DNA from: Spirosoma profusum
GTDB lineage: Bacteria; Bacteroidota; Bacteroidia; Cytophagales; Spirosomataceae
Direction of reading: 5' to 3'
DNA length: 64,000 bases
Assembly (NCBI RefSeq): GCF_014699005.1
Contig: NZ_JACWZY010000022.1
Location: 62,001-126,000, forward strand
This document shows positions 34,604 to 43,845 of this stretch, piece by piece. Below the pieces are notes generated by a model. It saw only the letters and a list, made by a program, of their open reading frames with translations. It was not told where the DNA came from and ran no database searches. Position 1 is the first letter of the stretch. Each line of letters begins with the position of its first letter. Both the position numbers and the translations under genes were made by a program.

Positions 34604-35806
34604 ATGATCTCAAAAAAAAATACGCTCGGTTTTCTTTGGTTTCTTTCTTACCTGATTTCGCTTTGTACTACGTCCGTCGCGAAAGACGTAGCGTTTGCTT
34701 TTCGGCCCGATAGTATACCCGGAGTCCGCAAGCTGAAAGATTTGATCATTTATAAGGATAGTGTGTTCTTTTCCGCATTTCCCTCGATCGTTAAACGTAG
34801 TAACGGCGAGCTTCTTCTCGCTTTTCGGCGGGCACCAGACCGTAAGGGTTTTGGCGAAAAAGGCACTAACCATGTCGATCCGAATAGCTATCTGGTCGGC
34901 CTTCGATCGAAAGATGGCGAGAACTGGCCCAAAGAACCCGAACTGATCTATGCTCACGCATTTGGTGGTTCACAGGACCCGTGTCTGTTGCAGTTGAAAA
35001 ATGGGGATATTCTCTGTGCCAGCTACGGGTGGGCGTTTGTCCGGCCTGACGGAATTCCTAACTTAAAAAAGCCTTACTTCGAGACGAGCGGAGCCATTTT
35101 TCTGGGCGGTTATCTGGTTCGCTCAACCGATGGCGGCAAAAGCTGGCAGGGGCCGATATACCCTCCGCATCTTCCGGCTGAATTAAATTATAGCGCCCTC
35201 GGCGAACCACTTCCCCCCGCTAACCGAGGGGCTTTATACGAAGGTAAAAGCGGACGTATTTACTGGGTTGTCGTAGCTAATGATCAGAAGGGGCCATATA
35301 AATCGTCAAACTATTTACTTGTTTCGGACGACAAAGGGCTTACCTGGAAATACGAAAGCGTAGTAGCCACTGATGATAAAGCGTCATTTAACGAAGCCTC
35401 GGCTTACGAAACACCGAAGGGTAATATTGTGGCTTTCTTACGCACAGCTAACATGGACGATCAAGCCTGTATTGCTCGCTCAACGGACGGCGGAAAAAGT
35501 TTTAAATGGGAAAAAATGGGCTTTCAGGGCCATCCGTTGCAAGCGCTACGTTTGCCTGATAACCGTGTATTGCTCGTTTATGGCTATCGGCATAAACCGT
35601 ACGGAATCCGCGCCCGAATTCTGAATGCGGAATGTACCGATTTTGCCACAGCCCCCGAAATGACCCTTCGTGAGGACGGTGGTGGCTACGATATTGGCTA
35701 TCCCTGGTCAGTACAGTTGGATAAAAACCGGGTATTGGTTGTCTATTACTATAATATCGATAACAAGACACGACATATCGCCGGAACAATTCTGGAAATC
35801 AAGTAA
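34604..35806 (+). CDS. Exported sialidase-like (BNR/Asp-box) glycosidase
   Basis: 400 residues with a signal peptide (TLGFLWFLSYLISLCTTSVA). Six-bladed propeller features: FPSIVKRSNGELLLAFRR near the start with an Arg usable for the carboxylate triad, and Asp-box motifs STDGGKSW, SDDKGLTW and STDGGKSF. It resembles the sialidase superfamily (GH33-like), but related propellers act on other sugars, so sialic acid is not proven. It is the first gene of a plus-strand unit divergent from susC and shares the P1/P2 promoter block, so it is likely the exoenzyme of the locus. Confidence 0.78.
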   Translation: MISKKNTLGFLWFLSYLISLCTTSVAKDVAFAFRPDSIPGVRKLKDLIIYKDSVFFSAFPSIVKRSNGELLLAFRRAPDRKGFGEKGTNHVDPNSYLVGLRSKDGENWPKEPELIYAHAFGGSQDPCLLQLKNGDILCASYGWAFVRPDGIPNLKKPYFETSGAIFLGGYLVRSTDGGKSWQGPIYPPHLPAELNYSALGEPLPPANRGALYEGKSGRIYWVVVANDQKGPYKSSNYLLVSDDKGLTWKYESVVATDDKASFNEASAYETPKGNIVAFLRTANMDDQACIARSTDGGKSFKWEKMGFQGHPLQALRLPDNRVLLVYGYRHKPYGIRARILNAECTDFATAPEMTLREDGGGYDIGYPWSVQLDKNRVLVVYYYNIDNKTRHIAGTILEIK

Positions 35807-35843
35807 GTACATTCTGCTACGTATTAGTTTTCACTACGTTCAA

Positions 35844-36782
35844 ATGAAGTTAATACATTCCTTTTGGGGAATTCTTTTCCTTATGATAGCCACAGAAAGA
35901 AGTGCCGCTACGTCATCTGTAAAGCCAGACTCACTACGTCAGGTATGTCTACTGGAATTAAGGAATCTGCTTCATACGCAAACTGGCTGGATTAAAGTAC
36001 ATGCTGCCGAATATCTGCTCTGGGCGAATGAACCAGCGAGTGTTCGGGAGGTGTATTTAGAGGAATTACGTCGCTTCGAAAACGAATCGCCCTATCGGAT
36101 CGGAATCTGGCGGGTTTTGGCACAGGCCGCAACAGATACAGCCGAAAAAAATAAATGGATTGTACGTATCACGACCGCTTTTATAAATCCCGACGGTCCA
36201 GATCGGGTCCATGCTGCCGAAAGTCTGGCAAAGCTTGGCGTCTCGCCAATGAGCCTTGACCGTAAAGTAACTCAGGAGGCACTGGTCAGCCCTAATGGAG
36301 CGTTGGCACTGTATACTCTTTGGGGCACTACGTTATCTGACGACGCTACGTCTGTTACGTCGAAACGTAGCAAATTTCTGGAAATGGCTTTGAACCAGCA
36401 TGAAGACGTAGCAATACGTCGGTTGAGTGCTTTTATATTACGTCGGCTGGGCGATTTGAACGTAGCAGACTGGACTAAATTGGCAAATGCTACGTTAATA
36501 GAACCCGTTTCGTCTGGTATTCGGGTCAATCTTCTCCACGCTGCAATCGTAACTAGTCCAGCAAGTGAAAAGCAAACGATACCTTACTATCAGCTTCGTA
36601 CAGAGCTTCTTGCCGTTCATTCGACTTCGCTTACCAGCGACCTGCTGGAGTTGATTGCGGCCTTATCACAAAAAGGCGAATCCACCGACGTAGTGGTTTT
36701 GCTTCCGTACCTAAAACATGAGAACGCCGATGTGCGCGCTGGAGCAGCATACGCCGTTTTGAAGATTATTCAGAGAAAATAG
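35844..36782 (+). CDS. Exported HEAT-repeat-like helical protein
   Basis: 312 residues from the ATG at 35844 (MKLIHSFWGILFLMIA), a signal peptide; a longer frame from 35670 runs inside the sialidase gene and is rejected. The mature part is a run of helical pairs with HAAEYLLWANEP, HAAESLAKLGV, IRRLSAFILRRLGD and VRAGAAYAVLKII, the pattern of HEAT or PBS-type repeats. It probably scaffolds or binds partners at the envelope. It follows the sialidase-like gene by 37 nt and ends 1 bp into a strong terminator. Its coding sequence is especially rich in ACGTA motifs. Confidence 0.7.
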   Translation: MKLIHSFWGILFLMIATERSAATSSVKPDSLRQVCLLELRNLLHTQTGWIKVHAAEYLLWANEPASVREVYLEELRRFENESPYRIGIWRVLAQAATDTAEKNKWIVRITTAFINPDGPDRVHAAESLAKLGVSPMSLDRKVTQEALVSPNGALALYTLWGTTLSDDATSVTSKRSKFLEMALNQHEDVAIRRLSAFILRRLGDLNVADWTKLANATLIEPVSSGIRVNLLHAAIVTSPASEKQTIPYYQLRTELLAVHSTSLTSDLLELIAALSQKGESTDVVVLLPYLKHENADVRAGAAYAVLKIIQRK

Positions 36783-36824
36783 AAGTCGCCCGGTACAATG
36801 ACAAAATTGTGCCAGGCGACTTCT
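36781..36824. terminator. Bidirectional terminator between HEAT and AraC genes
   Basis: 19-bp arms AGAAGTCGCCCGGTACAAT and ATTGTGCCAGGCGACTTCT with a 6-nt loop. Pairing is perfect but for one mismatch and one wobble. It overlaps both stop codons of the convergent genes. Confidence 0.75.
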
Positions 36825-37692
36825 ACCGAATGATCAACGTTTTTCGGTAATCGCTGGGCGTCATCCCTTTCAATTTTTTGAACTGTCGATTGAAATTTGC
36901 CAGGTTGTTGAAACCGCATTCGTAAGCTACTTCCACAATGTTACGGTCGTGTTCGGAAAGCAATTTACAGGCGTGGCCAATTCTGACCGTCGTCAGGTAT
37001 TCGACAAAAGTTACCCGGAACTGCTCCTTGAAAAAATTACAAAATGCCGTAACACCCATATTTCCGACTGCCGCGATTTCTGACAGGCTGATATCCTTAT
37101 CAAAATTCTGCATGATGTAGCCCGTAATTTTTTTGAATCGGTCGGAGGCACCGTACTGAAAGTTTTGCACAAACCGTGGGCTGGCTAAAAAGTCGTATTC
37201 TGTCGTATTGGACATGATATCGAATATCTGCAACAGCGCCGACAACCGTGGCAGACCATTCATAGCGGGCATCTGTTTGATCAGCGTTATGATTTTTTGC
37301 CGCGTTTCTCCATACAGAACCAACCCCCGATCCGCCAGTTTCAATACCTTCCGAAACTCCTTCATTTCAGGAATATTCATAAAAAATTCCCCCAAAAAAT
37401 CGTCTGTAAAATGGATGACGAGTGCATCCGCTTTATGCGTGGCCTGCCGCTGTAAATAGATTGGGTCATTAACCCAAACATGGGGCAGTAACGACCCCAT
37501 AAAAACCAGATCGTCTTTTTGAAAGTAACCGATATGGTCGCCAACCATCCGTCTGCCCGTACTTTCGTTTATCAGAACAAACTCATAGTGAGGGTGATAG
37601 TGCCAGGGAGCGGGAAAGAAATCCCCTGTTTCCCGAAAAACGATAAACGATTTGTCGACATCCTGAGGCAGATGAACTTCAACCGCTTTCAT
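36823..37692 (-). CDS. AraC-family regulator with N-terminal cupin domain
   Basis: 289 residues: cupin sensor (about 20-150, WHYHPHYEFVLINESTGRRMVGDHIG) and a C-terminal pair of helix-turn-helix motifs (DISLSEIAAVGNMGVTAFCNFFKEQF and YECGFNNLANFNRQFKKLKGMTPSDYR). It lies in the middle of the island between two regulated units and is the natural candidate to bind the direct-repeat sites P1-P4, whose 21-bp spacing and overlap with the -33 region fit an AraC activator. The inducer is probably a small sugar-like molecule. Its own upstream region shows no clear copy of the site. Confidence 0.85.
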   Translation of the reverse strand: MKAVEVHLPQDVDKSFIVFRETGDFFPAPWHYHPHYEFVLINESTGRRMVGDHIGYFQKDDLVFMGSLLPHVWVNDPIYLQRQATHKADALVIHFTDDFLGEFFMNIPEMKEFRKVLKLADRGLVLYGETRQKIITLIKQMPAMNGLPRLSALLQIFDIMSNTTEYDFLASPRFVQNFQYGASDRFKKITGYIMQNFDKDISLSEIAAVGNMGVTAFCNFFKEQFRVTFVEYLTTVRIGHACKLLSEHDRNIVEVAYECGFNNLANFNRQFKKLKGMTPSDYRKTLIIR

Positions 37693-37893
37693 AGACTTTG
37701 AAGCTGTTTAAACTTTAGTAATAATCCTTATTAAAACGTCAATTTCGAGTAGTTCGAACGGCGCGAATGAGCAATAAACACGATAATAAGGGTACAAACA
37801 AAGCTATGATTGAAATCTGAATTTTACTTCAGTTGACGTATGAGGAATGGATTTATACTCTTCCTGAGAAGCAGTTTTTGAATCGGGAAGAAA

Positions 37894-39249
37894 TCAGAGC
37901 TGTTGCAGGAGTTTTAACAAATGCTCCCGAATTTGTTCCTCGGAGCCGGAGACCAGACAACTACATCGGCACCGCCAGGTTTCATAACCTCCTTTAGCCA
38001 TCTCCGAAGCAGGCGGAACGTAGCCGACATTTCCATTGGCCAGGCTAATTGTAAAATAGCTCTTTCCTTTTAACTGCTTTTTCAGGTATAATCCGGTTTC
38101 AGAAAAGAATTCACCCGCCAGGGCTCCAATCAAACCTGTGCCAATTTTAATAGCCTGAACAGGTGCCTTTTGCTGATCTGGATACTCATTGAGCAACAAT
38201 TGCTCGCGGGCATAAATTTGCCGTAACCCTTCCTGATTCGGAATAATTGTCTCGTAACGACTTGTCGAAACAATCTGACGGGCCCGTTGCAATTCATCCG
38301 CGCTGGGTTTGGAAGTTGCTACGTCTACTAAGTCATACAGCGATTTTAATTCGGAATTGGTCTGCCATTGAAGGCTAGAAACAGACTCAACCACGCGTTT
38401 AGCCAGATCGGAGCCAATTAACTTACTTTTTTCAAATAGTTGGTTTGGATAATCTTTAGTACCCAGGAAATCCCAGATGTTTACGTCGCCACTGGTTCCA
38501 TTACTCATCATGCCAACAAACTGGTCATCCGTTTGCAATAGCTCTGCAAGAGTGTTGGAAAATACGCCAAAATAATCGGCGGAGATTGTTCCATCTTCCC
38601 AGTCGCCGACGTAGTGCAGTGAGTAATTGCCCAAAATGCTAATCCAGGAATTGTCCAGACCTTTTACTGCCAGATAACTGAGTTCAGGATCAGTTGGAGC
38701 ATTTCCTGCTTCGATCAGCGATTCAGCACCGAATGGGTTGGTTTTCACCTGATCAAATCCATCCGAAACGGGATTAGGCAACGGATAATCAGCTGCCATT
38801 TTATACCGCCGACATAGCACGTGTTCCGGCGCATCGACCGAACCGAATGCAATCTGAGCAGGTTTTAAACGTCTCAACGCCAACTCTACAGATTTTACGA
38901 TCAGGCTGGGAAGTTTTTTGCGATAAGCAGGGTCCATGCTTCCCAGATGTACATCTGCCACCGATCCGGCTGCATGTGTATGGGTGCTGGAGATTAAAAC
39001 ATTGGCAACTGGAATACCTGTTTTAGCCAAAATCTCAGCTTTCACTACGTCCAGAAAATCCTGTGTCATGACACAGATATCGACCACCACTATGGCCACA
39101 AACGTATCATTACGCTTCAGAACCAGCGCCTTGGCATATAAATCATCGTGGATATACGTAGCGTAATGGGTAATAAAATCGCCGTTTATCCGGGTGCCTA
39201 AGGGTGGAGTCGTTTCGACACGCGCAGCGCCTGCTTGAAATTGAGTCAT
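37894..39249 (-). CDS. Cytoplasmic ceramidase-like hydrolase
   Basis: 451 residues, neutral/alkaline non-lysosomal ceramidase N-terminal domain family, without a signal peptide (starts MTQFQAGAARVETTPPLG). Zinc-site histidines in SSTHTHAAG; MSNGTSGDVNIWDF and ANGNVGYVPPASEMAKGGYE are typical blocks. A homologue with a signal peptide is encoded at 22787, so one family is used both outside and inside the cell. It is the last gene of the 44232-37894 minus-strand run, after a palindrome of family B. Likely amidase or esterase on a cytoplasmic intermediate. Confidence 0.75.
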   Translation of the reverse strand: MTQFQAGAARVETTPPLGTRINGDFITHYATYIHDDLYAKALVLKRNDTFVAIVVVDICVMTQDFLDVVKAEILAKTGIPVANVLISSTHTHAAGSVADVHLGSMDPAYRKKLPSLIVKSVELALRRLKPAQIAFGSVDAPEHVLCRRYKMAADYPLPNPVSDGFDQVKTNPFGAESLIEAGNAPTDPELSYLAVKGLDNSWISILGNYSLHYVGDWEDGTISADYFGVFSNTLAELLQTDDQFVGMMSNGTSGDVNIWDFLGTKDYPNQLFEKSKLIGSDLAKRVVESVSSLQWQTNSELKSLYDLVDVATSKPSADELQRARQIVSTSRYETIIPNQEGLRQIYAREQLLLNEYPDQQKAPVQAIKIGTGLIGALAGEFFSETGLYLKKQLKGKSYFTISLANGNVGYVPPASEMAKGGYETWRCRCSCLVSGSEEQIREHLLKLLQQL

Positions 39250-39360
39250 GGGAATAGTTTGTTTCGGCTGATGAAGTAGTGGGCGTTTATCAACGCCCTT
39301 TGCTACGTTAACGTGAGCTACTGATAATCTATAGGTTAACCAATTGGTTTACAATAAGTG

Positions 39361-39449
39361 CTGACGCATAGGGCTTCGACAGGCTCAGCCTGACAGTCCA
39401 CTCAAAGTTGTTGACTCAAGTCGATTTGTCAGGCTGCCCTATGCGTCAG
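39361..39449. repeat. Palindrome family B copy 1
   Basis: Outer arms CTGACGCATAGGGC and GCCCTATGCGTCAG, inner arms GCCTGACA and TGTCAGGC, with an unpaired TTCGACAGGCTCA on the left that has lost its partner. The second copy (55666-55760) keeps both. CATAATTCACGTT follows at 39467-39479, right before the dipeptidase stop. Confidence 0.8.
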
Positions 39450-39483
39450 CAACACGCTAACAGGTCCATAATTCACGTTTACG

Positions 39484-40563
39484 TTAAGCCCAGGCTTTTC
39501 TCAAAAAACGGAGCCAGTTTTGGCTAAAGATGTTATCAATGTCCGCATCAGAATAGCCTCGTCGCGACAGAATTTGCTCGAACTTTTGCAAATCAGCAAT
39601 CGAGTTCAAATCCCAGGGCGATTGTTCGGTTCCGAAAATACCGTCCAGGTCGCTGCCAATGGCTACGTGGTTGCTGTTACCTGCGATCTGGCAAATGTGA
39701 TCCCAATGGTCGACCAGATTTTCCAGTCGAATATTCAACTGCCACGGGTCCGAAACCATGTCGATAAAGCGGATATCCATCGCCCAGCAATCGAGCATTC
39801 CACCAATAACAGCTCCTCGTTCGATTAGTCGTCGGATTTGATCATCAGTGAGTTGACGCTGGTTAGGTACAATCTTGCGGACGTTGTGATGGCTCGCCCA
39901 GATAGGCCCTTCGTAGAAATCAAAAACCTGATCAAAACCTTCATCGGTCAGGTGGGTCATGTCCAGAATCATATTCAGTTTGGACATTTCCTTCATCAGC
40001 TCAAAACCCTTTGGCGTTAACGGGCCTTCTGATTTCGTTCCGGGCGCATACCGGCCGGGACCAAAATGCGACAATCCAACTGCCCGTAACCCATACTCAT
40101 AGGCTCGATGCAGATACGAAACATCGACCAGCGAATCTGCCCCTTCCAGACTTAAAATATAGCCAATCGGCTTCGTTTCATCAGCGATCGAATCATCATT
40201 CCAGAGCGCCAGATGGGTTTCCAATGCCTGGAGGTTCGTAATCTGTACCATTTCGCCCAAAGCCTCCATCTCACGATACCAGGCGAGTTGAGCCTGCGTC
40301 ATGGCCCATGCCTGCTGTGGAGAACGCCATCCCGTCAGTGCGTTACCAAATGGCGCGTGTCGAGCTAACTGAGTGGCCACCACCAGGCCAATCCGACCTT
40401 TCCGTAGCTCCGGCAAACAAACCGTACCTTTTCCACGGTCATTTTTATCGGTCATGTTCATTTCCAGTTGCCGAATCTCCTGCAAGGGCCGGGTTAGATC
40501 CCGATTCCATTCGATGGCATTCATGGACAAATCCAGATGAGCATCAACGATCAGCCTTCTCAT
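39484..40563 (-). CDS. Membrane dipeptidase (M19) family amidohydrolase
   Basis: 359 residues of the renal-dipeptidase type. Metal-site residues: H8-L-D10 in VDAHLDLS, E in LSLEGADSL, H in MTHLTDEGF and SHHNVRKIVPN, and GSDLDGIFG near the C-terminus. No signal peptide is seen, so it should act in the cytoplasm. M19 enzymes cut dipeptides, often with a D-residue or modified amino acid at the C-terminal side. Placed with an aminotransferase and RidA, it suggests that the imported substrate carries an amide-linked amino acid. Gap of 8 nt to the upstream dehydrogenase-like gene. Confidence 0.85.
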   Translation of the reverse strand: MRRLIVDAHLDLSMNAIEWNRDLTRPLQEIRQLEMNMTDKNDRGKGTVCLPELRKGRIGLVVATQLARHAPFGNALTGWRSPQQAWAMTQAQLAWYREMEALGEMVQITNLQALETHLALWNDDSIADETKPIGYILSLEGADSLVDVSYLHRAYEYGLRAVGLSHFGPGRYAPGTKSEGPLTPKGFELMKEMSKLNMILDMTHLTDEGFDQVFDFYEGPIWASHHNVRKIVPNQRQLTDDQIRRLIERGAVIGGMLDCWAMDIRFIDMVSDPWQLNIRLENLVDHWDHICQIAGNSNHVAIGSDLDGIFGTEQSPWDLNSIADLQKFEQILSRRGYSDADIDNIFSQNWLRFLRKAWA

Positions 40564-40571
40564 CGCTACGT

Positions 40572-41552
40572 CTAATTGACTTCGTTTTTTACCGGCTCAA
40601 CTACCTCTTCTGACTGGGAATCGAAGGGATACTTTTCCATCAACTCGCTGATCTGAAAGCTGAATTGGCGGGTGAGATTCGCCCATTTTTCCGGTTCACC
40701 AGGTTCATAGCCATAAAATCCTTTTCCGGCGTCCATTCCTACGTCATTCGCCTGAATTCGTTGCGTGAAGAAATCAGGAAGGTTTTGGCTGGTCGATAAC
40801 TCTGGGTTTAAGTCCTTCATAACCATGCCATAAGCATACGTTCCCATTAAGTCCATGTAACGAAGATTCCCCGCAAACGGCAGATAGTACCCAGCGTCAT
40901 TGCGGCACGCCCGATCAATGTCTTCTACAGATGCGTAGCCATTTTCAACCAAATAAAACGCTTCCCGAATCAGGGCAGCCATCAATTTCATACGTACTCC
41001 CGTTTCGCGCTGAATCACATACGGGTCTTTGCCCCAACGCTGCCGGGCCATTGTTGCTACGTAGTCAATGCAGGATTTGCGAGTAGACTGATTGGCAATA
41101 ATTTCCAGAAAGAACGTAGTATGGGCCGGTTCCGTCCAATTGACGCCGATGATACGTCCGGGTTCTGCTACGTTCTCTTGTAGGGAACGTAACGGAATGC
41201 TTTCTGTATTAACCGCAATGATCGTATTGGCTGATATATTCTTTTCTAATCCGCTGATTGCCTGTTTCTTGACAGCCAGATTCTCTTCTGTAATGAGAAT
41301 CGCCAGATCAATATCAACGCTAAAATCAGGCTCTTTTCGGATGATTAAATTACTGTATGCATAGTTGTTGCCTTCATAGGTACTACTATCCAGTCTGTGG
41401 CGATCCGTAATCGTTTGGGCTTTTGCTACGTCAGTTGTACTAAGCATTACTGTAAATCCTGCTTTTTGCAAACAGGCAGCAATACTGTACGTCAACTTAT
41501 CGCTTCCCAGCAGAAGAATCGTTTCCTTTGGCGAGCCCACTACGTTCATCAT
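40572..41552 (-). CDS. 3-hydroxyacyl-CoA-dehydrogenase-like protein, degenerate active site
   Basis: 326 residues, clearly homologous to the gene at 42863. The nucleotide-binding loop is LLLGSDKLTYSIA instead of GxGxMG, and the catalytic histidine of the HxxxP motif is replaced (N138 in GVNWTEPAH; the paralogue has H144 in GIHWAEPAF). The helical C-terminal domain, with DIDRACRNDAGYYLPFAG and GMDAGKGFYGYEPGE, is intact. It may be a non-catalytic partner of the paralogue, or use another mechanism. It sits 12 nt downstream of the aminotransferase gene. Confidence 0.78.
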   Translation of the reverse strand: MMNVVGSPKETILLLGSDKLTYSIAACLQKAGFTVMLSTTDVAKAQTITDRHRLDSSTYEGNNYAYSNLIIRKEPDFSVDIDLAILITEENLAVKKQAISGLEKNISANTIIAVNTESIPLRSLQENVAEPGRIIGVNWTEPAHTTFFLEIIANQSTRKSCIDYVATMARQRWGKDPYVIQRETGVRMKLMAALIREAFYLVENGYASVEDIDRACRNDAGYYLPFAGNLRYMDLMGTYAYGMVMKDLNPELSTSQNLPDFFTQRIQANDVGMDAGKGFYGYEPGEPEKWANLTRQFSFQISELMEKYPFDSQSEEVVEPVKNEVN

Positions 41553-41564
41553 GATGTGGTTAAC

Positions 41565-42866
41565 TTAGTTGATTTTCTGGAGCACCTTGCGGGCTGTATC
41601 GATAGCCAGGTGGATGTCTTCTTCGGTATGCACGGCACTAATATACCACAAGCCACGCCCGATAATTCGAACGCCTTCGTCGTGCATGGCCGCAATAAAT
41701 TTGCCCAATTTCGCTTTATCCACAGCAAGGGTATCCCGGTAATCGGTCATTTTTTCTAACGTAGTAAAGCTGATGCAAAACATCGGGCCCGGCCCTTCTA
41801 CCAGCAACGGCTGACCCGTTTCGGAGGCCGCCTGCTTCAGTCCTTCCATCAGTATTTTGCCAAGTCGGAACATGCGCTCGTAGGGTTGCTCATGTTCAAG
41901 AACCGTTAACGTAGCGAGTGCTGCCGCTACCGTCGGATTACCGGCGTTCATCGTTCCGGCATGAATTACTTTTGCCTGTTCGATTAATTGCATCCACTCG
42001 TATTTGCCCACAATGGCGCTGATCGCGTAACCACTGGCAATGGCTTTTGCGAAGATGGACATGTCAGGCGTGATGCCAAAATACTGTTGAGCGCCACCCA
42101 GCGAAAGTCGAAATCCGGTGATGACCTCATCGAAAATCAACGCAATACCATATTCCGTACAGATTTCCCGCAATCCTTCGAGGAAACCCGGCTTCGGTTC
42201 GATACAGCCGTTGTTACACATGATGGGCTCCGTAATAATCGCAGCTATTTCCTCGCTACGTTCCGCAACTGTTTTCCTGACCAGTTCCAGATCATTCCAG
42301 GGCAGAATAATAAAATCGTTTTCTACACCTTCCGGTAGCCCTTGTGTCCACGGAAAAACGGCCGGATTTTCCCGGCTACCCAAAGCCTCAACCGAAGGTG
42401 CTGAAATGCCCCAGCAGACGTTATCCAGCCAGCCGTGGTAATGCCCTTCAAAACGTAAGAATTTGTTACGTCCTGTTTTCGCTCTGGCTACCCGAAAAGC
42501 CGTCTGAACGGCTTCTGAACCATCCAGACAAAAGCGCATCAGCTCGGCCGAAGGAATGATTTGCTGCAACTTCTCCGCCAGTTCTATTTCACGAATGTGC
42601 TGACCAGCAAACAGTTGCCCTTTCTGTGAGTATTCCGTAACAGCCTGCAAAACCTCTGGATGCGAGTGGCCTAAAATCAGAGGTCCCTGGCTTAAGGTAA
42701 AGTCAAGGTATTCGTTTCCATCGACATCGTAAATACGGCTTCCCTGTCCATGCGTGTAGAAAAGGGCGTGCGGATGATTGTATTTCCGAAATTCTGAAGA
42801 AACACCGCTTGCCAACACTTTTTTGGCCCGTTCCAGCAACGTCGCAGACTCGTTGTATTGTCTCAT
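41565..42866 (-). CDS. Class III aminotransferase, glutamate-1-semialdehyde-aminomutase-like
   Basis: 433 residues, PLP-dependent fold type I. PLP lysine K274 in SIFAKAIASG, DEVITGFR at 246-253 for ring stacking, FCLDGSEAVQTAFRVARA for the phosphate, and a GHYHGW loop as in GSA aminomutases. Catabolic enzymes of this branch act on beta- or omega-amino groups. It is flanked by two hydroxyacyl-CoA-dehydrogenase-like paralogues and overlaps the upstream one by 4 nt (ATGA), so products may pass between transamination and dehydrogenation. Not part of a heme operon, so hemL function is unlikely. Confidence 0.83.
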   Translation of the reverse strand: MRQYNESATLLERAKKVLASGVSSEFRKYNHPHALFYTHGQGSRIYDVDGNEYLDFTLSQGPLILGHSHPEVLQAVTEYSQKGQLFAGQHIREIELAEKLQQIIPSAELMRFCLDGSEAVQTAFRVARAKTGRNKFLRFEGHYHGWLDNVCWGISAPSVEALGSRENPAVFPWTQGLPEGVENDFIILPWNDLELVRKTVAERSEEIAAIITEPIMCNNGCIEPKPGFLEGLREICTEYGIALIFDEVITGFRLSLGGAQQYFGITPDMSIFAKAIASGYAISAIVGKYEWMQLIEQAKVIHAGTMNAGNPTVAAALATLTVLEHEQPYERMFRLGKILMEGLKQAASETGQPLLVEGPGPMFCISFTTLEKMTDYRDTLAVDKAKLGKFIAAMHDEGVRIIGRGLWYISAVHTEEDIHLAIDTARKVLQKIN

Positions 42867-43834
42867 TTTAGGTTTAGTTTGTCAGCAGAATAGTCGGCAG
42901 CGAGCTGACAGATATCCAGATTAAACCGGGTGAATGCTTCCTCCCACTGTTTGCCTTCTTCACCCTCATAGGGGTAAAGACCCTTGTTATTATGAACACC
43001 CCTGGCATCCTGTTGTACCATCTGCTGCATCAGCCTGGGTACAGTCGTTGAGTTACTTAATTCAGGAAAAACGGTGTTCAGAATCGTGTCAAAATCCTTG
43101 AAACCCGAATAGTCCATCCGGCGAAAAATACCCATCAACGTCATCCAGGAACCGGCGTCGTAGCGAAACGCTTTATCGAGGTCTTCGGGAGTGGCATTTC
43201 CCTGTTCGAGCTGATGGAAAATTTCGCGGTAAACAGCGTACATCAACCGATTTGTAATGAACCCGCGAATGTCCTTTTTAAGCAAGGTCGGTTCCTTCCC
43301 CCAGCAATGAGCAAGATCGAGAATATGGTTGGCTTTTTCGGGTGAAGTCAGATTTCCACAGGTGATTTCAAGGAAGCGGGTCATAAAGGCGGGTTCCGCC
43401 CAGTGAATACCCAGAAATCGTTCGGGGTAGCTAACGTAACGCTGGAGGGTGCTGATTGGGATGGCCGACGTATTACTGCTAACGATACAATCCGGGCTCA
43501 CAACTGAGGTAATTTTCTGATAAACAACCGATTTGATATCAACATCCTCAATCACACATTCGATCACTACGTGGCAGGATTTCAGGATGGCGTAGTCTTC
43601 GGAAATCGTCAGCAATTGCCAGTAGTTTTCAGCATTTGCAATCAACCCGGCTTCTTCGCACTGCTTTAGCTGATTAAAAATTCGCTCATCAGCTTCCAGA
43701 GAATCCGCCGGAATTGGTGCGACCGCTTTCACCGGATGGCCGGCAATGAGCAAAGCGGCAACGATACTACTTCCCATAAGCCCCAAACCGACGACGCCAA
43801 TGTGGATCTCTGCTACGTTGAACGGGCTACTCAT
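42863..43834 (-). CDS. 3-hydroxyacyl-CoA dehydrogenase family protein
   Basis: 323 residues with intact signatures: Rossmann loop VVGLGLMGSSIV (15-24), SNTSAIPI at 120-127 and catalytic H144 in GIHWAEPAF with a following Glu (FLEI). The C-terminal domain carries DLDKAFRYDAGSWMTLMG. The family includes true 3-hydroxyacyl-CoA, L-gulonate and carnitine dehydrogenases, so a small beta-hydroxy acid could be the substrate. It overlaps the aminotransferase gene by 4 nt and follows ridA by 11 nt. The more divergent copy is at 40572. Confidence 0.82.
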   Translation of the reverse strand: MSSPFNVAEIHIGVVGLGLMGSSIVAALLIAGHPVKAVAPIPADSLEADERIFNQLKQCEEAGLIANAENYWQLLTISEDYAILKSCHVVIECVIEDVDIKSVVYQKITSVVSPDCIVSSNTSAIPISTLQRYVSYPERFLGIHWAEPAFMTRFLEITCGNLTSPEKANHILDLAHCWGKEPTLLKKDIRGFITNRLMYAVYREIFHQLEQGNATPEDLDKAFRYDAGSWMTLMGIFRRMDYSGFKDFDTILNTVFPELSNSTTVPRLMQQMVQQDARGVHNNKGLYPYEGEEGKQWEEAFTRFNLDICQLAADYSADKLNLK

Positions 43835-43845
43835 CAGGTGTGGAT

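Noticed and set aside
35670-35843. Longer start of the HEAT-like protein
   Set aside because: It overlaps the end of the sialidase-like gene and lacks a signal sequence; ATG 35844 opens one directly.
39281-39298. GGGCGTT/AACGCCC hairpin before the ceramidase-like gene at 39249
   Set aside because: It lies upstream of the start without a T-run on the minus strand, so I cannot support it as terminator or riboswitch.
41565-42866. hemL (glutamate-1-semialdehyde aminomutase)
   Set aside because: It shares the fold, but its context with dehydrogenase-like genes and RidA, and the absence of other heme genes, argue for a catabolic aminotransferase.
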